Below are positions 45,233-54,165 of a stretch of DNA of 64,000 nt, piece by piece. The stretch lies in assembly GCF_015277675.1 (NCBI RefSeq), contig NZ_JADHEC010000011.1:25885-89884 (forward strand). Direction: 5' to 3'. The position numbers were made by a program, and so were the translations under genes. The stretch's first letter is position 1. Each line of letters begins with the position of its first letter. The DNA comes from Flavobacterium soyangense (GTDB lineage: Bacteria; Bacteroidota; Bacteroidia; Flavobacteriales; Flavobacteriaceae). The notes below the pieces were generated by a model. The model saw only the letters and a list, made by a program, of their open reading frames with translations. It searched no databases and was not told the DNA's origin.

Positions 45233-45286
45233 TACAAAAAGGATGACGATTACAGACTTTTTATAGATCTATAATTATCATCCTTA
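45233..45286 (-). terminator. Terminator hairpin after cphA
   Basis: On the minus strand AAGGATGA...TCATCCTT closes a long imperfect stem of about 15 pairs, with G-U pairs and one mismatch, followed by T residues. It lies 19 bp after the cphA stop. Confidence 0.65.
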
Positions 45287-45304
45287 TGGTTTATAAAAGG
45301 ATAA

Positions 45305-47929
45305 TTAAACTAAGTCCTGTTCATTTTCTTTGTCCAAGTATTCCTGAACAATTTCAATAGCATTAGTGACAACATCACTTAAAGCAGTGATAAAACTTCC
45401 TTCTTCAGCACTATCAATTGCATGTCTGATGGCTTCCGTTTCTTTTGGAATAATTTCGTAAGTTACTTTTTTACCTGAATTTTTAATTCCTTCGAGTATC
45501 AAATCAATGATTTCTTCTTCAGTTCTTCCTCTTAAATATTTTTCTTGGCGAATGATAATATGGTCAAACATTCTTGCGGCAATACTAGCACATTCTTTGA
45601 TATCTTCATCTCTGCGGTCTCCAACTCCGGCAATTATTCCAATCTTTTTTGTAGCTTCAACACTTTGTAAAAACTCTTCGACTCCTCTGTAACCGGAAGC
45701 ATTGTGTGCAAAATCAATTAAAACCTTAAATTTTTTGAACTCGAAAATGTTCATTCTACCTGGAGTTTGTGCAGCACTTGGAATAAACGTTTGCAGTGAC
45801 AAGCTAATATCTTCGGTTTTGAAACCCCATAAATAACTGGCTAAAGTGGCTGCAAGAACATTGGCAATCATGAATTTTGCTTTACCGCCAAGGGTTAACG
45901 GAACATGTGTGGCTCGTTCGATTCGGATTTTCCATTCCCCTTTTTTGATAGTAATATATCCGTTTTCATAGACTGCAACAGTTTTTCCTTCGGCACATAG
46001 TTTTTTAATTAACGGATTTTCTTCAGTCAAACTAAAATAAGCAACATTACAACTCAGTTCAGAACCAATTTTTATACATTGTTCATCTTCAGCATTTAAA
46101 ATGGCCCATCCGTCTTTTTTGATACTTTTCACTACGGTACTTTTTACGCGAGCCAAATCATCAAGGGTGTGGATGTCGCTTATTCCTAAATGGTCTTCCT
46201 GAATATTGGTAATTATACCAATGTCACAACGGCTGAAGCCAAGACCAGAGCGCAAAATTCCGCCACGGGCAGTTTCTAAAACAGCAAATTCTACGGTTGG
46301 ATCTCTCAAAACATATTCGGCACTTTGTGGACCCGTAGTATCACCTTTCTCCATCATATGGTTTTGGATGTAAATTCCATCTGAAGTTGTGAAGCCTACT
46401 TTATAACCATTATTTTTTATAATATGAGCCAAAAGTCGGGTAGTAGTTGTTTTTCCATTGGTTCCCGTAACCGCAATGATAGGGATGCGACAGGTTTTTC
46501 CCGGAGGATAAAGCATGTCAATAACTGGTGCGGCTACATTTCGTGGCAACCCTTCAGAAGGAGCTAGGTGCATCCTGAAACCTGGAGCTGCATTGACTTC
46601 GAGAATAACGCCTCCATTTTCTTTTAGGGGTTGAGTTAAATTTTCGGCCATTATATCCACGCCACAAATGTCTAATCCTATGACTCTTGAAATTCTTTCG
46701 GCAAGAAATATATTTTCCGGATGCAACATATCGGTGATATCAACAGAGGTTCCGCCAGTACTTAAATTGGCTGTCGATTTGAGATAAACTATTTCGCCAT
46801 TTTTTGGAATGGTTTCCAAGGTGTAATTTAATTTATCCAATAAATCTTCGGTATCTCGATCAACATCTATTTGAGTCAATACATTTTCGTGGCCATAACC
46901 ACGCCTTGGATCTAAGTTGGTTTTGTCTATCAATTCTCGAATAGAATTTAGGTCATCACCAACAACATGAGCAGGAACACGTTTTGCAGCTGCGACAAGT
47001 TTATTATCAATTACTAATATTCTGAAATCAAAACCTGTAATAAATTTTTCTACTATGATACGATTGCTGTATTTTTTGGCGAAAGCCAAACCTGAAACAG
47101 CATCTTCCCAATTAGTTACATTAATTGAAGCTCCTTTTCCGTGATTGCCATCCAATGGTTTCAGGACAATCGGGTAGCCAATTTTTTCTATGGTTTCTGC
47201 CAAATCTTCTTCGTCAACGCAAATACTTCCATTGGCAACAGGAATCGAAGCCATATCGAGCATTTTTTTTGTAAGCTCTTTGTTGCACGCCATATCTACG
47301 GCTATGCTGCTGGTTTTGCAAGTTATAGTTGCCTGAAAACGCATTTGATTTACTCCATATCCCAGTTGTACTAAGGAATTAGTTCCCAATCGGATCCAAG
47401 GAATATCTCTGTTTACAGCTTCTTCGACGATGCTTCCGGTGCTTGGTCCAAGACGAACACGTTCCCGAATTTCCCGCATTTTTTGCAAATCGGAATCCAA
47501 ATCATAAGGAACTCCTTTTATTAATGCTTCGGCAATTGCAACTGCACTTTCGGCAGCAAAAAGGCCAACATTTTCTTCGGTATAACTAAAAACAACATTG
47601 TAGGTTCCCGGAGTTTTGGTTTCTCTTGTTCTCCCAAAACCCGTATCCATTCCTGCTAATGTTTGAATTTCAAGTGCAATATGTTCAATAACATGCCCCA
47701 TCCATGTCCCTTTTTCCAAGCGCATAAAAAATCCACCTCGACAACCTTCTGAGCAACGATGCTCAATCATGGTTGGGAACATGGTTTCTAATCTTTCTTT
47801 AAATCCATCTATTTTATTCGTAGGAAATTGTTCCATTTCCTCTAAATCTAAACGCATTTGGATTAATTTTTTTCTTTGGATACTCCAAATATTTGGACCA
47901 CGAAGCGCTTGTATTTTTAATATTTTCAT
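45305..47929 (-). CDS. cphA: Cyanophycin synthetase
   Basis: The protein has 874 residues, the usual CphA length. The N-terminal domain begins MKILKIQALRGPNIWSI and has the HRCSEGCRGGFF and GHVIEHIALEIQ motifs of CphA. An ATP-grasp domain (about 215-475) contains PIVLKPLDGNHGKGASI and ILEVNAAPGFRMH. A Mur-ligase-like domain has the P-loop GTNGKTTTT (489-497), TTGPQSAEYVLRDPTVEFAVLETARGGILRSGL and FAHNASGYRG. It polymerises aspartate and arginine into multi-L-arginyl-poly-L-aspartate, a nitrogen store. It is divergent from cphB across 250 bp, so synthesis and breakdown genes share a control region. Confidence 0.95.
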   Translation of the reverse strand: MKILKIQALRGPNIWSIQRKKLIQMRLDLEEMEQFPTNKIDGFKERLETMFPTMIEHRCSEGCRGGFFMRLEKGTWMGHVIEHIALEIQTLAGMDTGFGRTRETKTPGTYNVVFSYTEENVGLFAAESAVAIAEALIKGVPYDLDSDLQKMREIRERVRLGPSTGSIVEEAVNRDIPWIRLGTNSLVQLGYGVNQMRFQATITCKTSSIAVDMACNKELTKKMLDMASIPVANGSICVDEEDLAETIEKIGYPIVLKPLDGNHGKGASINVTNWEDAVSGLAFAKKYSNRIIVEKFITGFDFRILVIDNKLVAAAKRVPAHVVGDDLNSIRELIDKTNLDPRRGYGHENVLTQIDVDRDTEDLLDKLNYTLETIPKNGEIVYLKSTANLSTGGTSVDITDMLHPENIFLAERISRVIGLDICGVDIMAENLTQPLKENGGVILEVNAAPGFRMHLAPSEGLPRNVAAPVIDMLYPPGKTCRIPIIAVTGTNGKTTTTRLLAHIIKNNGYKVGFTTSDGIYIQNHMMEKGDTTGPQSAEYVLRDPTVEFAVLETARGGILRSGLGFSRCDIGIITNIQEDHLGISDIHTLDDLARVKSTVVKSIKKDGWAILNAEDEQCIKIGSELSCNVAYFSLTEENPLIKKLCAEGKTVAVYENGYITIKKGEWKIRIERATHVPLTLGGKAKFMIANVLAATLASYLWGFKTEDISLSLQTFIPSAAQTPGRMNIFEFKKFKVLIDFAHNASGYRGVEEFLQSVEATKKIGIIAGVGDRRDEDIKECASIAARMFDHIIIRQEKYLRGRTEEEIIDLILEGIKNSGKKVTYEIIPKETEAIRHAIDSAEEGSFITALSDVVTNAIEIVQEYLDKENEQDLV

Positions 47930-48179
47930 AAAACAGAAAGTTTAGTTTTGGGATAATTAATTGATTGTGATGTTTTTAAATATTCTTTTTTAGGGTTTTA
48001 ATAAAAATTGATAAGGAATTTTATTAAAAAAAATGAATATAATGCAACTAAGTTAGATTTTTAAAGTTAGTTATCAAAATTTATCGAGTTTATAATTATT
48101 AACTTTCATTGGTTATAAATTATTGGAAAAAAAACAAGACTTCAATTGCTCCCTTTATGTTTTTGGTTATTTTTACCAA

Positions 48180-49052
48180 ATGAACATATTTGGAAAACTA
48201 ATAATAATAGGTGGTGCGGTAGACAAAGGAAGTTTTACTGAAACAGACTTTGATAAAAGTGCTGCAAAGAACTTGAATTTTTTTGAAACTGGAATTTTAA
48301 AAAGAATTATCGACGAGTCAAAATACAATGAACTATCTCGAATTGAAGTAGTTACAACAGCATCTAAAATCCCAAAAGAGATTGGTCCTGAATACCTTAA
48401 AGCCTTAAGCTATTTAGATGCAAATAATGTTGATGTTTTAGATATTGTTACGAGAGAACAAGCATCAGATCCAATAATTTTAGAAAGATTGAAAGCTGCT
48501 GATGTTGTTATGTTTACTGGTGGTGATCAATTACGTCTGACTTCTATTCTTGGCGGAACTCCTTTTCACGATATTCTTTTGGAAAAATACAGGAATGAAG
48601 ATTTTATTTACGCTGGAACTTCGGCTGGAGCAGCTGCGGCTTCCAATAATATGATTTATCAAGGAAGCAGTTCAGAAGCATTATTGAAGGGTGAAGTGAA
48701 AATCACCAGCGGTTTAGGTTTGATTGACGATGTGGTTATTGACACACATTTTGTACAGCGAGGCAGAATTGGAAGATTATTTCAGGCTGTTGTAGGTAAT
48801 CCAAAAGTGCTTGGAATAGGTCTTGGCGAAGATACCGGTTTGCTGATTACCAATGGACGACAAATGGAAGCCATAGGCTCTGGACTGGTGATTTTAGTGG
48901 ATGGTCGCAAAATAAAAGATACGAATTTAACCGAAGTCGAATTAGGACAACCCATTTCAATCTCACATTTGGTAACCCACGTGATGAGCAAATATGATAC
49001 TTTCGATCTCGATACGTATAAAATGACTATCAAATCTTCGCAATACATATAA
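48180..49052 (+). CDS. cphB: Cyanophycinase
   Basis: The protein has 290 residues from the ATG at MNIFGKLIIIGGAVDKGSF; the in-frame upstream TTG would add 19 atypical residues. Peptidase S51 features are IIGGAVDKG, FTGGDQLRLTSILGGTPF, the nucleophile in YAGTSAGAAAAS (S148), and VVIDTHFVQRGRIGRL with the His. It cleaves cyanophycin to beta-Asp-Arg dipeptides. There is no signal peptide, so it acts on intracellular granules. It heads the plus-strand pair with the isoaspartyl peptidase, opposite cphA. Confidence 0.93.
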   Translation: MNIFGKLIIIGGAVDKGSFTETDFDKSAAKNLNFFETGILKRIIDESKYNELSRIEVVTTASKIPKEIGPEYLKALSYLDANNVDVLDIVTREQASDPIILERLKAADVVMFTGGDQLRLTSILGGTPFHDILLEKYRNEDFIYAGTSAGAAAASNNMIYQGSSSEALLKGEVKITSGLGLIDDVVIDTHFVQRGRIGRLFQAVVGNPKVLGIGLGEDTGLLITNGRQMEAIGSGLVILVDGRKIKDTNLTEVELGQPISISHLVTHVMSKYDTFDLDTYKMTIKSSQYI

Positions 49053-49092
49053 ATCAGATGGCAGTTTTCAGTTTTCAGATGGCAGTTCCTAC

Positions 49093-49134
49093 CTGAAATC
49101 TGCAATCTGCAATCTGCAATCTGCAATCTGCAAT
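49093..49134 (+). repeat. Tandem heptamer (CTGCAAT)5 directly before the iaaA start codon
   Basis: Five perfect CTGCAAT units (49100-49134) follow one degenerate copy, CTGAAAT, and end 2 bp before the ATG. Two copies of CAGATGGCAGTT lie just upstream (about 49056-49087). A slipped unit would shift the leader by 7 nt without touching the coding frame. Confidence 0.9.
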
Positions 49135-49136
49135 CT

Positions 49137-49979
49137 ATGAAACTAATAATCCACGGTGGTTTTTTCTCAGAATCATCTACCAATCACGAAACCAAAATAG
49201 CCAAGCAACAATCTTTAGAAAGAATTGTAAAGAATTCTTATGAATTTTTGAAAACACATTCCGCTTTAGAAACAGTAGTTTTTGCAGTTTCCCTTTTGGA
49301 AGACGATGAATTGTTTAATGCTGGCTTGGGTTCCCAAATTCAAAGTGATGGAAAAATCAGGATGAGTGCGGCTTTGATGGATGGTTCAACCCAAAAAATG
49401 AGTGGTGTTATCAATATTGAAGAAGTGAAAAATCCCATTCAGGTGGCCGAAGTTTTATTTAATTATGATGACAGAGTGCTTGGAGGAAGTGGCGCAACCA
49501 CCTTTGCCAGACAAAATGGTTTTGAAAAATGTTCAACAGAAATTCCACAACGCCGAGCCGAATACGAAGCAAAACGCAAAGCTTCAGGAACGGGAACTGT
49601 AGGTTGTGTAGCTTTGGACAAAAATGGAAAACTGGCGGTTGCCACATCGACAGGAGGAAAAGGGTTTGAAATTCCGGGACGAATATCCGATTCAGCCACC
49701 GTGGCCGGAAATTATGCCAACAAATTTTGTGGTGTAAGTTTGACCGGTGTTGGTGAAGACATTGTAAGCAATGCGACTGCTGCAAAAATTGTTACGCGAG
49801 TTACCGATGGATTTTCGCTTCAAGATGCTTTCACCAAAACTTTCAACGAATTAAAGCCTTATGATGGTTTTGCTGGAGCTATTGCTATTGATAATAAAGG
49901 AAATATGTTTCATCAAGATTCACATCCCAGTATGGTTTATGCCAGTTTTGATGGGGAGAATTTTGAGGTTTTTCAGTAA
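49137..49979 (+). CDS. iaaA: Isoaspartyl peptidase/L-asparaginase (Ntn hydrolase)
   Basis: The protein has 280 residues. The N terminus KLIIHGGFF and AGLGSQIQSDGKIRMSAALMDG match plant-type asparaginases. The autocleavage site GTG|TVGCVALD makes Thr154 the catalytic N-terminal nucleophile, and STGGKGFEIPGRISDSATVAGNYA and TGVGEDI form the substrate site. It hydrolyses beta-aspartyl dipeptides, including the beta-Asp-Arg released by CphB, completing cyanophycin use. It lies 84 bp after cphB. The stop abuts the stop of the convergent hydrolase gene. Confidence 0.93.
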   Translation: MKLIIHGGFFSESSTNHETKIAKQQSLERIVKNSYEFLKTHSALETVVFAVSLLEDDELFNAGLGSQIQSDGKIRMSAALMDGSTQKMSGVINIEEVKNPIQVAEVLFNYDDRVLGGSGATTFARQNGFEKCSTEIPQRRAEYEAKRKASGTGTVGCVALDKNGKLAVATSTGGKGFEIPGRISDSATVAGNYANKFCGVSLTGVGEDIVSNATAAKIVTRVTDGFSLQDAFTKTFNELKPYDGFAGAIAIDNKGNMFHQDSHPSMVYASFDGENFEVFQ

Positions 49980-50783
49980 TTAATACAAGGAGAATTCCAT
50001 CCAAATAGGAATATGATCTGAGATTATTCGGGCTTCTTGCAAGGAATTGAAATTTTTGTAAAAAGTAATGATTCCCGCATTTAGTGCTGTAATTTTTGAA
50101 GAATTATAAAACATATTATCAAATTCCGAAGCGAGACAATTGCCATTTTTACACTCTTTTTTCAATGATGTCTTCTGATTGATCAAAATAGATTGATACC
50201 CCATTTTCTTTAAAGGATTAAAAACCATATGCGATTGCGGACAATTAAAATCTCCCACAAATATCAAATTCAGACTTGGATATTCCTCGGGCAGGAATTT
50301 GAAATATTTGATCTCCGTTTCAGGTTGCCTTTTTTTGGTTATGGCGTGAAAATTAGCCACCGTGAATTGTATCTTTTCATATTCAAACGTGCAGAAATAA
50401 GGTTCTCTGTCAATCTCTAAATGGTATTTCTTTTCGAGCCAAGCTTTTCCTATTTTCTTAATTTTGCTGGTTCTCCAGAGAAAAGCATAACGCTCAGTTT
50501 TATATGCACTGTTACTCGTTGGGTCGTTAATTACATAATCCCATTGGGCTCCTTTGCGATTGAGTTCGTCTGTTAGTTTGGCTATAGCTTGTGCGCCACC
50601 ATAACCCGCCACAACTTCTTGAATGGCAATGATGTCATAATCTCTTAAAGTGTTGGCAATATAGCTTATTGTTGTTTCTGATTTTGATTTTCCAAAGTTT
50701 TCGAGGTTCCAGAAAAGGAGTTTGGTTTGCGGAAAAATGACAGTAGAAAAAAATATAAAAGATAAAGTAAGCCATTTTTTCAT
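49980..50783 (-). CDS. Secreted endonuclease/exonuclease/phosphatase-fold protein
   Basis: The protein has 267 residues with a signal peptide (KKWLTLSFIFFSTVIFPQ). EEP landmarks are LLFWNLENFGKS, IIAIQEVVAGYGG, ANFHAITKK, FVGDFNCPQS and ISDHIPIWMEF. The NLENFG start and IQEVVAG resemble DNase I-like secreted nucleases, so a role in extracellular DNA use is plausible but unproven. It is unrelated in sequence to the other EEP protein in the window outside the active site. Confidence 0.85.
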   Translation of the reverse strand: MKKWLTLSFIFFSTVIFPQTKLLFWNLENFGKSKSETTISYIANTLRDYDIIAIQEVVAGYGGAQAIAKLTDELNRKGAQWDYVINDPTSNSAYKTERYAFLWRTSKIKKIGKAWLEKKYHLEIDREPYFCTFEYEKIQFTVANFHAITKKRQPETEIKYFKFLPEEYPSLNLIFVGDFNCPQSHMVFNPLKKMGYQSILINQKTSLKKECKNGNCLASEFDNMFYNSSKITALNAGIITFYKNFNSLQEARIISDHIPIWMEFSLY

Positions 50784-50803
50784 TGAGGATATTTATTATT
50801 TAA

Positions 50804-50838
50804 AATTGCTCCTTAGTCGTATTAACTAAGGAGCAATT
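50804..50838 (-). terminator. Terminator-like hairpin after the DUF6591 lipoprotein gene
   Basis: A perfect 14-bp stem (AATTGCTCCTTAGT with ACTAAGGAGCAATT) has a 7-nt loop. The following minus-strand tract is T/A mixed, so termination strength is uncertain. Confidence 0.65.
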
Positions 50839-50918
50839 GGTGAAAAAAAATAATACATTAGCCCGATGGGTTTATTTATTATTTTGCTAAAATGAAATTT
50901 CCAAAAACTTAAAAAATA

Positions 50919-51317
50919 TTATTGCATTGCCTGTAACATTTTAGTTTGTATTTTAGACATTCTCGTAATTTGTTCCATACTTAATTGATCATTGCCCTGT
51001 GCTTCTTGCATACTTTTTTGCAATTCGGTTGCTTTTTCCATCATTGCTGGATATTCAGATAACGCATCGGTATCACCTTTCATTGCTTTTTTGTAAAACT
51101 TAACATACTCCACAACATATTCTTCATAGTCGTCAAGCATTTTATCATAGTCCTGACTTCCTGTACTTGTAATTTCCGTGTTTTCTAAAGTTGTTTCTGC
51201 AACTGCTGATGTATCAATGCTTTCAGTTCCAACAATTGGTTCTTCAACATTTTCGACAGATTTTTTGCATGATACTAGCAAAAATAGAGCGCACGATAAA
51301 ACAATTAATTTTTTCAT
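50919..51317 (-). CDS. DUF6591-like lipoprotein
   Basis: The protein has 132 residues. A lipoprotein signal ends in LFLLVSC|KK (Cys17). A low-complexity T/E/S linker (18-52) leads to a helical domain: YDKMLDDYEEYVVEYVKFYKKAMKGDTDALSEYPAMMEKATELQKSM...MSKIQTKML. The function is unknown. A paralogue without the lipobox (95 residues) lies 4 kb upstream in the same accessory region, with the same DYE.YV.EY and RISKIQTKML ends. It appears to have its own terminator. Confidence 0.82.
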   Translation of the reverse strand: MKKLIVLSCALFLLVSCKKSVENVEEPIVGTESIDTSAVAETTLENTEITSTGSQDYDKMLDDYEEYVVEYVKFYKKAMKGDTDALSEYPAMMEKATELQKSMQEAQGNDQLSMEQITRMSKIQTKMLQAMQ

Positions 51318-51465
51318 TTTGTTTGAATTTTAATTTTCCTACTCGTATGGATTTTCAGTTACTCCCCAAAATTTAATTGTTATGGATCAATTTGTACATA
51401 TAATCCAGATTTCTTTTATATAATTAAAAAGCAGGTGTGATTATAAACACATTTGTTGTTTGTTT

Positions 51466-51807
51466 TTAAGAAAATTTCCTCATTGTAAATGCACTTATTA
51501 TACAAGTAATTTCAAAGGCTAATATTCCTAATACTGAAATCATTAAAAAATTATCTTGTAATTGTGGAGAGGAAACTAGACAAAAAACAATTTTTATAAG
51601 TCCAGTCAATATAAAAATAGCTGTTAAACCTATTTTATAACCTGTTGAAATATTACTATTAGAAAACAAATAAATCAAAAAGGTTGAAAATAAAATACTA
51701 AAGTCTACCATTAAATAATTAAATGGATGATATGTTGAGATTAATATACCTGTTAATGTATTTAATAAAATTAAAATTACACCAATTATAAGAAATAGAT
51801 TTTTCAT
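51466..51807 (-). CDS. Small integral membrane protein, function unknown
   Basis: The protein has 113 residues with four hydrophobic helices (about 3-24, 30-48, 57-78 and 85-108) and short polar loops, ending MRKFS. There is no recognisable family motif. It lies 66 bp downstream of the PH-SHOCT gene on the same strand, but a hairpin sits between them, so operon membership is uncertain. It is more AT-rich and less conserved-looking than the housekeeping genes. Confidence 0.65.
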   Translation of the reverse strand: MKNLFLIIGVILILLNTLTGILISTYHPFNYLMVDFSILFSTFLIYLFSNSNISTGYKIGLTAIFILTGLIKIVFCLVSSPQLQDNFLMISVLGILAFEITCIISAFTMRKFS

Positions 51808-51826
51808 TTAAAGTTAGATTAATAAA

Positions 51827-51863
51827 TAATAGTAGAAACTTGAACTATAAGTCCTTACTATTA
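51827..51863 (-). terminator. Hairpin after the PH-SHOCT gene
   Basis: TAATAGTA and TACTATTA form an 8-bp stem with an inner ACTT/AAGT stem across a symmetric internal loop. The following minus-strand sequence is T-rich but not a clean T run. Confidence 0.45.
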
Positions 51864-51873
51864 TACTATTTGT

Positions 51874-52473
51874 TTACATTTTTGATAATATATCCTTTTT
51901 TGCAGTATCAAATTCTTCTTGTGTCAAAATTCCGTTATCTAACATTACTTTTAACTTTGTTAATTTTTCCATAGGGTCTTCTGCAATTGCAGTTTGTGGT
52001 TGTGAAGAAGGAGTATTAATGGTAATTCCACCACCAGCAATAGCTCTTTTATCTTCTAAATCTCTATGCCTACGTTCTTCTCTTTTATTCTCTTCCATTT
52101 CCTGAGCAAATCTATAAAGTCTTCTTGCTTGTGCTTTTGGAATATCTTCCATACTATCAGTTTTGCCAGTTGTAGTTTTTATAGTTACAGTTGCAGCAAA
52201 TACACCTTCTTTCATGTGTACATCGGCAACATTAATCCAAGAATAATCTTTAAAATCTAAAGTTAGACCAAATGTTTTTGGTCTAATTAAGATTATTCTT
52301 TTGTTAGTTAAAGCTATACAATCAGGCGAAAAATTTACTCCAAGAGTTTTCTTTTGCACAGCTATATATTGTATCTCTTCATTTGAAGTGCAATAATCTT
52401 GTACTTTTGGTAATACTTTTTCAATTACTTTCGTGTCTTGGTCTTCACTTACAAGTTCTTTAATTGATAACAT
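51874..52473 (-). CDS. PH-domain protein with C-terminal SHOCT motif
   Basis: The protein has 199 residues. A bacterial PH-like domain (about 25-125) contains EEIQYIAVQKKTLGVNFSPDCIALTNKRIILIRPK and YSWINVADVHMKEGVFAATVTIKT. A charged helix (YRFAQEMEENKREERRHRDLEDKR) and a Pro/Ser linker follow. A SHOCT motif (about 168-199, MEKLTKLKVMLDNGILTQEEFDTAKKDILSKM) ends the protein. SHOCT segments mediate oligomerisation or membrane-related assembly in other proteins. It is the third gene of the SPFH operon, whose first gene carries the same C-terminal motif. Confidence 0.85.
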   Translation of the reverse strand: MLSIKELVSEDQDTKVIEKVLPKVQDYCTSNEEIQYIAVQKKTLGVNFSPDCIALTNKRIILIRPKTFGLTLDFKDYSWINVADVHMKEGVFAATVTIKTTTGKTDSMEDIPKAQARRLYRFAQEMEENKREERRHRDLEDKRAIAGGGITINTPSSQPQTAIAEDPMEKLTKLKVMLDNGILTQEEFDTAKKDILSKM

Positions 52474-52515
52474 AATTTTTGTTTTTTAATTATTAATGAA
52501 TATTTATTTAAACTT

Positions 52516-53079
52516 TTATTTGAACCAACCTTTTTTGTCTTCTACAAGTTCCAATTTTAATAATTCAATTTGCTGGCGAATGAAATCATCGGTTTGTGAA
52601 TAGATAGTCAATAGGCTTATTGCCTGTTCTGCTTTTGTTTTCCAAGCATCTTTTATGGGCTTATTTATTTTATTTTCATTTCTTGCATTATCTGTTAATG
52701 CAACTTTATTTACTTTAGTGTTTTTAAAATTTGACACGGATAAATTGCCTATTTCCAATAAATCATCAGGATTTTTAGGTAAAGGAAAAGTCTTAATAAT
52801 AGTTGCTTTTTTTTGATTTAAACTATCAATTTTTGAATTTCCAAAAGCTCTTGTCAGCATTCCGTCCAGCACACCCCAAGTACCCGCACCATCATTTTCT
52901 TTTATAATTTCATTTTCAACGTCATTAAGTTTATTCATAAAATCGGTTAAACTACTTTCAGAATTCTTTCCGTTGTTTTCAGATTTTATTTCTTCAACAC
53001 GAATTATTTTTGCTCCGCACCACTCACAATGAATTGATGTTACAGAGACTGGATTTTTACAAGAATTACAATTTGGCAT
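52516..53079 (-). CDS. Zinc-ribbon protein of the SPFH operon
   Basis: The protein has 187 residues. The N-terminal treble-clef or zinc-ribbon CNSCKNPVSVTSIHCEWCGAKII supplies two CxxC knuckles. The remainder is mostly helical, with GTWGVLDGMLTRAFGNSKID and KTFPLPKNPDDLLEIGNLSVSN, a segment usually seen after a ribbon in such envelope operons. It has no membrane segment. It lies 6 bp after the SPFH gene and 42 bp before the PH-SHOCT gene. Analogy with the zinc-ribbon YdjG beside the SPFH protein YdjI of Bacillus suggests a shared membrane-stress complex; this is inference. Confidence 0.8.
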   Translation of the reverse strand: MPNCNSCKNPVSVTSIHCEWCGAKIIRVEEIKSENNGKNSESSLTDFMNKLNDVENEIIKENDGAGTWGVLDGMLTRAFGNSKIDSLNQKKATIIKTFPLPKNPDDLLEIGNLSVSNFKNTKVNKVALTDNARNENKINKPIKDAWKTKAEQAISLLTIYSQTDDFIRQQIELLKLELVEDKKGWFK

Positions 53080-53085
53080 TTATGT

Positions 53086-54165
53086 TTATAGTTTAGATAA
53101 AAGTTCTTTTTTCTTTTCTGTGAATTCTTCTTCTGTTAAAATTCCCGCAATTTTCAATTCTCCTAACTCCCTTAATAGTTTTAATATTTCATCTTTATTT
53201 ACAATGATATTATTTTCTGAATTTTGTTGGATATTTTTAGTAGCATTTGTCATAAGATTTCCCATTGTATTAGCAATTGGCATTGCCATGCCAAGTCCTA
53301 CAACTGTTCCTAAAATCCCGCCTTCTCCACCAACACCACCACCAATATTTTCGGCTGCTTTTTCTGTTGTATCAAAAGTTCGTTCAATTTTATAAACTTC
53401 TAAATTTTCTCCTCTACGTTTCAGCCTCATTCTCTCTTCCATATCTTGAGACATTAGGCGATGAAAATCTTCTACAATTTTCTTAACTCTTGGATCTTCA
53501 TCTACTACTGGAATAGCTTCAATATTGAAAAATTCTAAATGTAATCCATAAATCGAAAGTGCGTCAGAGATAATACCCTTAACTGTGTCAGAAACTTCTG
53601 AAACTATTGATTCTAATTCAAGTGGATTTAGATTTCGTTCTTTTGAAATTTTTGTGATAGCAGTTTTTACATTTTCTGTTATTATTCCTCTGAAAAATTG
53701 AGTTAATTTATTTACTTCAAAGTCAGGAACCGTCCCTATTATTTGATTTATAAATGTTTTAACATCTGTAACCTTAATTGCAAAACTTCCTCTTGATGTA
53801 ATTGGAATTGGAACTCTAAAGTTTGGTTCAAGCATATTAAAAGGGATAAGCCCGAACTTTGTATCCATTGCAATAGCTTTATTTATAAAATAAACTTCAG
53901 CTTTGAATGGACTTTGTCCACCAAATGCAAGTCCTATAAGTTTTGATAATATTGGTAAATTTTGAGTAGATAAAGTGTGCGTACCAGATTCAAAAATATC
54001 TAGAATTTGACCGCCCTTAATAAAAATTGCTTGTTGGGATTGATTAACAATAAGTTGAGTTCCAAGTCTTAATTCTTCATCACGTTTACTTACAATTTTT
54101 GGTCTCCATTTCCAAGCTAAAACATTATTTGGACCGTCATATTTTAACACATCTATTATTGCCAT
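53086..54165 (-). CDS. SPFH-domain (YdjI-like) protein with C-terminal SHOCT motif
   Basis: The protein has 359 residues. The SPFH core (about 20-270) begins VLAWKWRPKIVSKRDEELRLGTQLIVNQSQQAIFIKGGQILDIFESGTHTL. It continues with DTKFGLIPFNMLEPNFRVPIPITSRGSFAIKVTDV and a long helical region ending EEDPRVKKIVEDFHRLMSQDMEERMRLKRRGE. A Gly-rich hydrophobic stretch (GGGVGGEGGILGTVVGLGMAMPIANTMG) precedes a SHOCT motif (LLRELGELKIAGILTEEEFTEKKKELLSKL). The type without an N-terminal membrane anchor resembles Bacillus YdjI. It leads a three-gene operon and is driven by one of four promoters sharing a CCGTAA site. Confidence 0.88.
   Translation of the reverse strand: MAIIDVLKYDGPNNVLAWKWRPKIVSKRDEELRLGTQLIVNQSQQAIFIKGGQILDIFESGTHTLSTQNLPILSKLIGLAFGGQSPFKAEVYFINKAIAMDTKFGLIPFNMLEPNFRVPIPITSRGSFAIKVTDVKTFINQIIGTVPDFEVNKLTQFFRGIITENVKTAITKISKERNLNPLELESIVSEVSDTVKGIISDALSIYGLHLEFFNIEAIPVVDEDPRVKKIVEDFHRLMSQDMEERMRLKRRGENLEVYKIERTFDTTEKAAENIGGGVGGEGGILGTVVGLGMAMPIANTMGNLMTNATKNIQQNSENNIIVNKDEILKLLRELGELKIAGILTEEEFTEKKKELLSKL

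Noticed and set aside
47943..47950. TAGTTTTG box on the plus strand as the cphB promoter
   Set aside because: It is a perfect -7 match but lies about 230 bp from the cphB ATG, within 20 bp of the cphA start, and has no -33; chance occurrence in AT-rich DNA is likely.
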